Shown piece by piece: positions 6,118 to 12,051 of a stretch of DNA of 12,051 nt (the stretch's first letter is position 1; the number at the start of each line of letters is the position of its first letter). The stretch comes from Spirochaetia bacterium. GTDB lineage: Bacteria > Spirochaetota > Leptospiria > Leptospirales > Leptonemataceae. The stretch covers positions 1-12,051 of the forward strand of contig JAOUOA010000031.1 in the NCBI GenBank assembly GCA_029880625.1. Reading direction: 5' to 3'. Under the pieces are notes generated by a model, which was given only the letters and a program-made list of their open reading frames with translations, was not told the DNA's origin and did not search any database. Both the position numbers and the translations under genes were made by a program.

Positions 6118-8952
6118 ATGGGAAAAGTCAAAAACAAGAAAATAACTGAAAACTCAACAAAAGAATGGACGGTTTCATCCCTCAGGACGGCCTGGCTTGA
6201 ATATTTTAAAAAACAAAATCATTTCCATATGCCCTCGGCCAGTTTAATCCCGGCAGGAGATCCAACCCTGTTGTTTACAACAGCAGGTATGGTTCAATTT
6301 AAACCCTATTTTGCAGGGACAGAAGAACCTCCCTCAAGAAGGGTCGTTACCATTCAGAAATGCCTTCGAACCACAGACCTGGAAAGCGTCGGTAAAACAG
6401 AACGTCACTGTACTTTTTTTGAAATGCTCGGGAACTTCAGTTTCGGAGATTATTTCAAAGAAGAAGCGATTCGCTTTTCCTGGGAATTTTCCCTTGAATA
6501 TTTGAAATTCAATCCTGAACAAATTTATGTAACCGTATACGAAGATGATCCGGAAGCGGAGGAAATCTGGCTTAAGAAAATCGGTATTCCAAAAGAGAGA
6601 ATTACACATCTTGGAAAGGAACATAACTGGTGGGGACCTGCGGGAGATTCAGGCGCCTGCGGTCCTTGTTCTGAACTGTATCTGGATCGTGGAGAACAGC
6701 GGTGCACCTGCAAAGATAAAGCATCCTGCGCTCCCGGATCCGAATGTGACCGTTTTATGGAATACTGGAATCTGGTTTTCAATCAATTCCACCAGGATAC
6801 ATCCGGCACACTGCACCCTCTTCCTCTGAAGGGAATTGATACAGGGGCCGGTCTTGAAAGGATCGTAGCCCTGCTCAATGAACGGGACAGTGTTTACGAT
6901 ACTGACGAAATGCAGAAAATTATTTCCTTCATTGAAAGTCTTGTCCAGGACTTAAGAAGCGACAGCGTTTCCATTGCCTATAATGCAGAAACTGCTGCTC
7001 CCTTCAGAGTTCTGACTGATCATGCACGTGCAGCATGTTTCGCTATTGGCGACGGGATTTTCCCCGATAACACCGGCAGGGGATATGTCATTCGGCGAAT
7101 CATCCGAAGAGCGCTTTTGTTTGCAAGAGAGCTGGGAATTTACCAGCCTGTTTTATACAGAACGATTCCATTAATCTCAGAGATCTATGCCCCATTTTAT
7201 CCTGTATTAAAAGAAAAATATAAAGACATTCAAAACCGTATTCGCCTGGAAGAGGAGCGATTTCTTCACACTCTGGATCAAGGGTTAAAGATCTGGGAAG
7301 AATATCTTCAGTCCCATAAGGAAAAAAAGAAGAACCTTTTCGGAGGCGAAGAAGCGTTCAAACTTTATGATACTTACGGATTTCCTCTTGAAATGACGGT
7401 AGAACTGGCTGAAAAAGAAGGTCTGACTGTCGATTTAAAAAAATTTCAGGAATTGATGAATCGGCAGAGGGAAGCGGCCTCTCTTGCATCGTCATTCAGA
7501 GATATACAGCTTCCTGCAAATCTTCCGTCTGAGACAAAGAAAGAAACTGTATTTCTTGGATATAATTCTCTTGAAGGGGAATCAAAAGTGATTGCTGTTG
7601 TTGCTGACGACAAAAGCTGCAGCAGAATCAAAGCGCCCTCGAAAGGAATGCTCATCCTGGATGAAAGTAATTTTTATCCTGAAGGCGGAGGTCAGCTGGG
7701 CGATGAAGGACGGATTCTAAAAGAGGGAACAACATTTCTTGTTAAGGATACGCAGAAAAAATCAGGATTGATTGTTCATATCGGCGAATTAATTGAAGGC
7801 GAAATTGAGATTCATGATTCGGTGCAGTGTAAAGTGGATGCAGAAAAAAGGCAGAATCTTACAAAACACCACAGTGCAACGCATTTATTAAATGCAAGTC
7901 TGCGCAAAATCCTGGGAGATCATATTATGCAGACAGGATCGCTTGTGTCGCCCGATTACCTTCGTTTTGATTTCTCTCATCCTCAGAAAATTAACGAAAC
8001 TACAATTCAAAAAATTGAAGAAGGAGTCATCCATTCCATTGAAGAAAGGGCCGCAGTAAAATTTGAAGTCATGCCCATTGACAGAGCCAGGGGGACAGGG
8101 GCAGTTGCCGCATTCGGCGAGAAATACGGCGAAACTGTAAGGGTGGTTTCCATGGGAACCCAAGGGGCTCTTTCTATAGAATTCTGCGGAGGGTGCCATG
8201 TGGAGAATACCGGTGAAATTGAATTTTTCCATATTTTAAAAGAGGGAAGTCCCGGCGCCGGAAACCGGAGAATTGAAGCTGTGGCCGGAAGAAATGTGAT
8301 CCGGCATTTTCAGGATGAATTTGAACGAGCTGCAGCAAAAATTGAAGATCATAACTTAAAAGCGGCAAAACTTGCTGAAGATTTTAAAGATAAAGAAGCT
8401 TTGAAGCTAAAATTATCAGAAAAAATTCCTGATCATACAGCTCTGGATGAGTTATTCCGGTCGGGGCCGGGAGTTTCTCTTCGGCTTTCAGAACAGATTG
8501 AATCCATTAAAATCAGGATTCAAAAAGCAGAAAAACTTCTTGTGAAATTTCAGAAAAGCAGTGAAGAAAGCCAGGCAGGCGAACTGCTTTCTTCAGTAGA
8601 TGATCTCTTGTCAGATGCTGTCTCTGCCGGTCCTGTAGAAACGGTGGTGCAGATGTTTGAAAACAAAGACGTGCAGAGCCTCAGAAAACTGGGCGATGCC
8701 CTTAAAGAAAAAAAGAGGAATCTTGTTGTCTTATTCGGCAATACGTCTGAAAAAGGACCGGTTCTGATCTTTATGGCAAATGCCGGAGCGGTTGCTGCAG
8801 GTGTTAACTGCGGTAAAATGATTGGAGAAGCAGCTCTTCTTATTGGAGGCAGAGGCGGCGGGAGGCCCGATATGGCTCAGGCAGGAGGAAATAATCCTGC
8901 AGGTCTGAAGGATGCTCTGGACAAAGCAAAAATAATTCTTTCTGAATTGTAA
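6118..8952 (+). CDS. alaS: Alanine--tRNA ligase
   Basis: This class II synthetase charges tRNA-Ala with alanine and removes mischarged Ser or Gly through a built-in editing site, in the cytoplasm. The 944 residues carry every module. The catalytic core has LLFTTAGMVQFKPYF (51-65), RTTDLESVGKTERHCTFFEM (84-103) and the motif-3 region GIDTGAGLERI (239-249). The editing domain has zinc-binding H585-x3-H589 (HSATH) and C690-x3-H694 (CGGCH). The C-Ala domain ends with GGRGGGRPDMAQAGG (910-924). A cysteine cluster, C196, C198, C204 and C210, sits in the insert before DRFMEYWN; related Cys-rich inserts occur in other bacterial AlaRS. It is longer than the E. coli enzyme (876), mostly through about 44 extra residues between the CGGCH motif and the C-terminus, probably in the helical linker. 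The start is the first ATG of the frame, with a weak GGA about 8 bases upstream. yajQ follows after 11 bases. Confidence 0.97.
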   Translation: MGKVKNKKITENSTKEWTVSSLRTAWLEYFKKQNHFHMPSASLIPAGDPTLLFTTAGMVQFKPYFAGTEEPPSRRVVTIQKCLRTTDLESVGKTERHCTFFEMLGNFSFGDYFKEEAIRFSWEFSLEYLKFNPEQIYVTVYEDDPEAEEIWLKKIGIPKERITHLGKEHNWWGPAGDSGACGPCSELYLDRGEQRCTCKDKASCAPGSECDRFMEYWNLVFNQFHQDTSGTLHPLPLKGIDTGAGLERIVALLNERDSVYDTDEMQKIISFIESLVQDLRSDSVSIAYNAETAAPFRVLTDHARAACFAIGDGIFPDNTGRGYVIRRIIRRALLFARELGIYQPVLYRTIPLISEIYAPFYPVLKEKYKDIQNRIRLEEERFLHTLDQGLKIWEEYLQSHKEKKKNLFGGEEAFKLYDTYGFPLEMTVELAEKEGLTVDLKKFQELMNRQREAASLASSFRDIQLPANLPSETKKETVFLGYNSLEGESKVIAVVADDKSCSRIKAPSKGMLILDESNFYPEGGGQLGDEGRILKEGTTFLVKDTQKKSGLIVHIGELIEGEIEIHDSVQCKVDAEKRQNLTKHHSATHLLNASLRKILGDHIMQTGSLVSPDYLRFDFSHPQKINETTIQKIEEGVIHSIEERAAVKFEVMPIDRARGTGAVAAFGEKYGETVRVVSMGTQGALSIEFCGGCHVENTGEIEFFHILKEGSPGAGNRRIEAVAGRNVIRHFQDEFERAAAKIEDHNLKAAKLAEDFKDKEALKLKLSEKIPDHTALDELFRSGPGVSLRLSEQIESIKIRIQKAEKLLVKFQKSSEESQAGELLSSVDDLLSDAVSAGPVETVVQMFENKDVQSLRKLGDALKEKKRNLVVLFGNTSEKGPVLIFMANAGAVAAGVNCGKMIGEAALLIGGRGGGRPDMAQAGGNNPAGLKDALDKAKIILSEL

Positions 8953-8963
8953 AGGGAGGGGAT

Positions 8964-9452
8964 ATGGCAGAATTTTCATTTGATGTAGTTGCAAAAATTG
9001 AAAGGCAGGAACTGAGCAATGCCATTGATCTTGCGAAAAAAGAAATTGATACACGCTTTGATTTTAAAGGTTCTAAAACTGAAATCAAGCTGGAAAAAGA
9101 TATTCTTTCTCTGGAAGCGTCAGACGATATGAAAATGCGTCAGCTAATCGATGTTCTTCAGAATAAATTTATAAAACGGGAACTGAACATAAAGGCTTTT
9201 AAGTTCGGAGAATTTGAAACCAATGTAAGCGGTACGGTTAAGTGCAGGGTGGAAATTCAGAATGGTCTCTCCCAGGATCAAAGTAAAAAAATTATAAAAT
9301 TGATTAAGGACTCCAAACTCAAGATACAGTCGCGAATTGAAGGTGAAAAAATCAGAATCACAGGCAAAAGCAAGGATGACCTCCAGACAGTCCAGAAAAT
9401 GATCAAAGATGCGAATTATGACTTTGCAGCATCGTTTGAAAATTATCGCTGA
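8964..9452 (+). CDS. yajQ: YajQ family nucleotide-binding protein
   Basis: YajQ (DUF520/UPF0234) is a small cytoplasmic protein of two ferredoxin-like domains. Family members bind nucleotides, and a Xanthomonas homologue binds cyclic di-GMP and acts with a transcription factor. What this copy does is not known. The 162 residues match E. coli YajQ (163) along the whole length: SFDVVAKI (5-12), RFDFKG (31-36), the QLIDVL helix (60-65), IKLIKDSKLKIQSRI (111-125) and RITGKSKDDLQ (131-141). The start is decided by a strong ribosome site, GGGAGGGG, a few bases before the ATG. It lies 11 bases after alaS and 2 bases before the next gene, so all three are probably co-transcribed. Confidence 0.96.
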   Translation: MAEFSFDVVAKIERQELSNAIDLAKKEIDTRFDFKGSKTEIKLEKDILSLEASDDMKMRQLIDVLQNKFIKRELNIKAFKFGEFETNVSGTVKCRVEIQNGLSQDQSKKIIKLIKDSKLKIQSRIEGEKIRITGKSKDDLQTVQKMIKDANYDFAASFENYR

Positions 9453-9454
9453 TT

Positions 9455-10411
9455 ATGAGCGAAGAAAATTCAGAACAGCTGAATGCCGCCGAAGCACTGC
9501 TTGCAGGAGATATGACTCTTGCAAAAGAGCTTTACGGCTCTCTTCTTGAAAAGAATCCTGAAACCAAAGACTGTCTCTGCGGATTTTATACGGCCTCATA
9601 CTGGGAAAACCGCATGGACATCCTTCATCCTCAAAAAGAAGGAAGAGAAGCAGCATCCCTGATTATGAAGGAATGGGATCAATTCGAAGCAGTCGCCGAA
9701 GAAAAAAAATTTGCAGGATGCAGATCTCTGGTATCTTCCATGCGTTTTATACTGGGAGTATCTGCGGCAAACCTTCGTTTCGCATATCAGATGCAGGGCG
9801 CATCCGGCGATACGGATCTTCTTCTGGAACTGTCGCACTGTCTTATCCGTATAGAAAATTTTTCAGACGCAATCGAAATCCTTCAATATGCGAGAAAATT
9901 TAATAAGGAAAATCCAAAAATCCTCTTTGCGCTGGGAGAAGCATTTCTAAGCACAGAAGATCCTGAAATGAGAGAAAAAGGAATCTCTTTCTACAGAGAT
10001 GCATTTTTTATTGAGCCTTCCGCATTTGAGATTTCTCATGTCTACTCACTGCCTGTGGGGGATGTTCTGAAAGAATTGTATGAGAATTTTGGAGAAGATA
10101 TCAAAAAGGCATGCGAATGGCTTCCATCATACCTGCTTTCTGATTATTTCATACCGGAACTGCGCTGCATGGGAACGGGAGAAATTGAGCAGGCTGTATC
10201 TGAAGTGAGAAGACTGGTAAAGGATTTAGGCAGAGTAGCTGATGAATTTAAAAATCGGGTTCGGTCTCGTGTTGCATTCTATAGTATTGTTTTAATCCAT
10301 TATTTTACTTTTTGCGAGCAGGATGTTTCTCTGGTTCGTGAGTATGAACAGATTCTTGCAGAAATGGACTCTCGTCTGCATGAACGGTTCCTCAGGCAGA
10401 AAAGGGGCTGA
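9455..10411 (+). CDS. TPR-like helical repeat protein
   Basis: The 318 residues are almost wholly helical, with no signal peptide or membrane segment, so it is probably a cytoplasmic scaffold or adaptor. TPR-like units are visible at about residues 9-36 (NAAEALLAGDMTLAKELYGS onward), 120-153 (LSHCLIRIENFSDAIEIL core) and 155-190 (ILFALGEAFLS, ending in FFIEPSA). The C-terminal third (200-318) is helical but shows no clear repeat. The partner is unknown. Translation starts 2 bases after the yajQ stop with no good ribosome site, so it is likely coupled to yajQ. The TGA at 10409 lies just after AAAAGGGG (10400-10407), in the loop of a hairpin. A different frame that looks coding runs on for 71 codons past it, so the natural C-terminus may be longer. 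Confidence 0.85.
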   Translation: MSEENSEQLNAAEALLAGDMTLAKELYGSLLEKNPETKDCLCGFYTASYWENRMDILHPQKEGREAASLIMKEWDQFEAVAEEKKFAGCRSLVSSMRFILGVSAANLRFAYQMQGASGDTDLLLELSHCLIRIENFSDAIEILQYARKFNKENPKILFALGEAFLSTEDPEMREKGISFYRDAFFIEPSAFEISHVYSLPVGDVLKELYENFGEDIKKACEWLPSYLLSDYFIPELRCMGTGEIEQAVSEVRRLVKDLGRVADEFKNRVRSRVAFYSIVLIHYFTFCEQDVSLVREYEQILAEMDSRLHERFLRQKRG

Positions 10412-10626
10412 AAAGGCCGCTGCCTGACAGGAATCATCTCTGTCTGAAGGAAGGATCTTCTCCTGAGGAATTTTTCAAAAGAGAGAAAATTAACTTGAAA
10501 AAATTTATTCAAAATGATTTACTCTTCATTCAGCTGTTAGAAAAATATGGTAAAATCGGTATTGATCCTTTTGTTCTTCAGAAAAACACTGCAAATGGAC
10601 TGAATTTTTTAGGATTTCTGCATTGA
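10384..10626 (+). other. Open frame overlapping and following the TPR gene: small gene or frameshifted tail
   Basis: This frame has no stop between the TGA at 10381-10383 and the TGA at 10624-10626, giving 80 codons. It contains no ATG or GTG. The only usual start is a TTG at 10495, which would give 43 residues beginning MKKFIQNDLLFIQLLEKYGK and ending TANGLNFLGFLH; the ribosome site is weak. The residues before that TTG also read like protein (LPDRN, then SSPEEFFKREKINL). One extra base within AAAAGGGG (10400-10407) would join it in frame to the TPR protein, giving about 390 residues. The choices are a true TPR tail split by a sequencing error or mutation, a short TTG-started gene, or chance. 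Confidence 0.35.
10388..10433 (+). repeat. Inverted repeat (hairpin) across the TPR stop codon
   Basis: TTCCTCAGGCAG (10388-10399) pairs with CTGCCTG (10420-10426) and then, past a 2-base bulge, AGGAA (10429-10433), giving 12 bp in all. The 20-base loop holds AAAAGGGG and the TGA. No T-run follows, so it is not a standard terminator. Confidence 0.5.
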
Positions 10627-10728
10627 ATGGGTCACGTTCAGTGGTTCCATCATTTATATTTTGTGCTGCATTTAATTTTTCTGAGCAGTCTGCGTTTGTT
10701 AAGCAAGGATGAGTTATAGTATAGATTT
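10412..10728 (+). other. Stretch without a confident gene, between the TPR and PAS genes
   Basis: The first 215 bases hold the open frame described at 10384-10626. Directly after its TGA, an ATG at 10627 opens a 30-residue hydrophobic frame to a TAG at 10717-10719 (MGHVQWFHHLYFVLHLIFLS, then ten more residues). It has no convincing ribosome site and is probably not a gene. TTGTTA (10696-10701) and TATAGA (10720-10725), 18 bases apart, could be a weak promoter for the PAS gene, but the start point would then fall almost on the first ATG. I see no intrinsic terminator here. Confidence 0.4.
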
Positions 10729-12051
10729 ATGTTTATGCTCAAAATGGATAAAAAAAATACAAAGAGTTATCTGAACGATTATAAATCAGAACAGGCAAGA
10801 GTTCTGTATGCTTCGCTGCCTCTGGCATCTCTCATCAATCTTACTCTGGGTTTTATTCTTGCTGTAATTCTTCATGATATCATTGAATTTCACAGAATTG
10901 CCTCCTGGTATGCCGTAATTGTTGCAGCTGTGATTTTGCGTATGATGTTGTATTTGTGGAGAAAAACATCCGGACAACTCACAGCTGAATCAGTTAAATG
11001 GATCTTTCTGTTTCGCCTGGGAACGGCCATTATTGGATGCGGATGGCTCCTGTCTCTTTTTTTAGTTTTCCCGTCGGGAAATATTCCCTATCAGGTTCTG
11101 CTGGCATTTGTTCTGGGAGGAATGGCTGCAGGGGCCATCGCTTCACTTGGAATTGATTTGATTTCTATTTCACTTTTTGCTGTCCCTGTCGTGGGAGGAT
11201 TGTCTGCCCGTTTTTTCTTTGAAGACGGAGATATTCCTTTCTCCATGTCTTTAATGACGTTTCTTTTTTTGATTTTTACAATGCTCATTGCCCGAAGAAC
11301 AAACCGGAGTATATTTGAAAATCTAATTTTAAGAATTGAAAAAGAAAAAAGCGAAATTGATATCCGTAAAAATGAAGCACGTCTGAATATGGCTCAGTCT
11401 GTATCGAGAACAGGCAGCTTTGATTGGGATCCTGTTACCGGCGAGCTTTTCTGGTCGGATCAGCATTATCTCCTGTGGGGGTTTTCGCCAGGAGACGTAA
11501 CTCCCGCTTACGAAGTCTTTATCAGCGGAATTCACCCGGACGATGCTTCATATGTAAAGGAAGTCCTTCAAGCAGCTCTTAACGGAGGAGAATTTTACGA
11601 CTGCAAGCATCGAGTGATTCATCCTGACGGAAAAATCTTATATATACACGGAAGAGGCAAAGTAACGTTTGATCAGACTGGAAAACCATTGCAAATGGAC
11701 GGAACGGTTCAGGATATTTCCGATCAGGTCCAGGCGAAAAAAGAGCTGGAAAATGCTCTGGAACGGCTGCGAAAAACATCAAGTAGCGTTCCGGGTGTTG
11801 TTTATGAATTTAAACTTGATTCGCAGGGAAATTATTCATTCCCATTTTCAAGCGATGCATTGGATGAAGTATTCGAAGTCAGACCTGAAGATTTAGCGAA
11901 GGATAGCTCTCTTGTTTTTTCTAAAATGCATAAAGATGATCTACCTGTCGTGATGGAATCCATACAAAAATCTGCGGAAAGGATTACCCCCTGGCAGCAT
12001 GAATTTCGAATTGTAAAAAAAGATGGAAGTGTCCGTTGGCTGTACGGCAAC
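10729..12051 (+). CDS. Membrane-anchored PAS-domain sensor, 3' end beyond the window
   Basis: The first 441 residues of a sensory protein are present; the window cuts it off. Six hydrophobic segments lie at about 28-49, 58-77, 92-114, 121-143, 145-162 and 171-188, with short loops. The fourth holds the Gly/Ala-rich GGMAAGAIASLG. A helical linker (195-222) leads to PAS domain 1 at about 223-334 (TGSFDWDPVTGELFWSD, IHPDDASYVKEVLQ, HPDGKILYIHGRG, then DISDQVQAKKEL). PAS domain 2 runs from about 350 to the end (GVVYEF, MHKDDLPVVMES, EFRIVKKDGSVRW). Both resemble the PAS_3 type. The output domain, likely a histidine kinase or GGDEF cyclase by analogy with similar proteins, is not visible. In-frame ATGs at 10729, 10735 and 10744 are all possible; none has a good ribosome site, because AAGGA at 10705-10709 is too far. 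Confidence 0.88.
   Translation, partial: MFMLKMDKKNTKSYLNDYKSEQARVLYASLPLASLINLTLGFILAVILHDIIEFHRIASWYAVIVAAVILRMMLYLWRKTSGQLTAESVKWIFLFRLGTAIIGCGWLLSLFLVFPSGNIPYQVLLAFVLGGMAAGAIASLGIDLISISLFAVPVVGGLSARFFFEDGDIPFSMSLMTFLFLIFTMLIARRTNRSIFENLILRIEKEKSEIDIRKNEARLNMAQSVSRTGSFDWDPVTGELFWSDQHYLLWGFSPGDVTPAYEVFISGIHPDDASYVKEVLQAALNGGEFYDCKHRVIHPDGKILYIHGRGKVTFDQTGKPLQMDGTVQDISDQVQAKKELENALERLRKTSSSVPGVVYEFKLDSQGNYSFPFSSDALDEVFEVRPEDLAKDSSLVFSKMHKDDLPVVMESIQKSAERITPWQHEFRIVKKDGSVRWLYGN

Noticed and set aside
7888..8232. 114-codon minus-strand frame inside alaS
   Set aside because: It is antisense to the editing domain of AlaRS. The opposite strand has clear motifs, and this frame has none.
1..12051. 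CRISPR array, insertion sequence, phage or toxin-antitoxin system
   Set aside because: No regularly spaced repeats, transposase, integrase or terminal inverted repeats were seen on either strand. The gene content is housekeeping plus envelope and sensor genes.

Overview
The window is about 12 kb of ordinary chromosome from a bacterium with moderately low G+C (roughly 40% by eye). The best guess for the source is a spirochaete, possibly near Leptospirales. This rests on the overall likeness of the alanyl-tRNA synthetase N-terminal half to Leptospira sequences recalled from memory, on a permissive lipobox, and on a small Cys-containing lipoprotein. No database search was possible, so the taxonomy is an inference. 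I see no CRISPR array, insertion sequence, phage gene, rRNA or tRNA.

Layout. Positions 1-268 hold a probable terminator and a doubtful lysine-rich reading frame. pyrC (269-1318, +) encodes a class II dihydroorotase. It converges on ppc (1319-4114, -), phosphoenolpyruvate carboxylase, with no base between the two stop codons. To the right lie three more minus-strand genes: a 58-residue small protein (4294-4470), an exported protein of unknown function (4642-5352) and a putative small lipoprotein (5580-5984). The small-protein gene is set apart by two good intrinsic terminators. Its leader contains three mutually complementary segments that could form a translational switch. A divergent gap of 133 bases then leads into a plus-strand run: alaS (6118-8952), yajQ (8964-9452) and a TPR-like protein gene (9455-10411), spaced by 11 and 2 bases and probably one operon. 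After it comes a stretch with no confident gene but a continuous, protein-like reading frame (10384-10626) that overlaps the TPR gene. The window ends inside a membrane-anchored PAS sensor gene (10729 onward, +).

How the genes relate. PyrC (pyrimidine synthesis) and Ppc (oxaloacetate supply, hence aspartate, the precursor of carbamoyl-aspartate) are metabolically close, although they are transcribed towards each other. The Ppc sequence lacks two of the four residues that bind the feedback inhibitor aspartate in the E. coli enzyme, at exactly conserved spacing. AlaRS and YajQ are conserved housekeeping proteins. The exported and lipoprotein genes are lineage-specific envelope proteins whose function I cannot assign. 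The most interesting points are the leader of the 58-residue gene, the Ppc allosteric-site changes and the possible frameshifted tail of the TPR protein.
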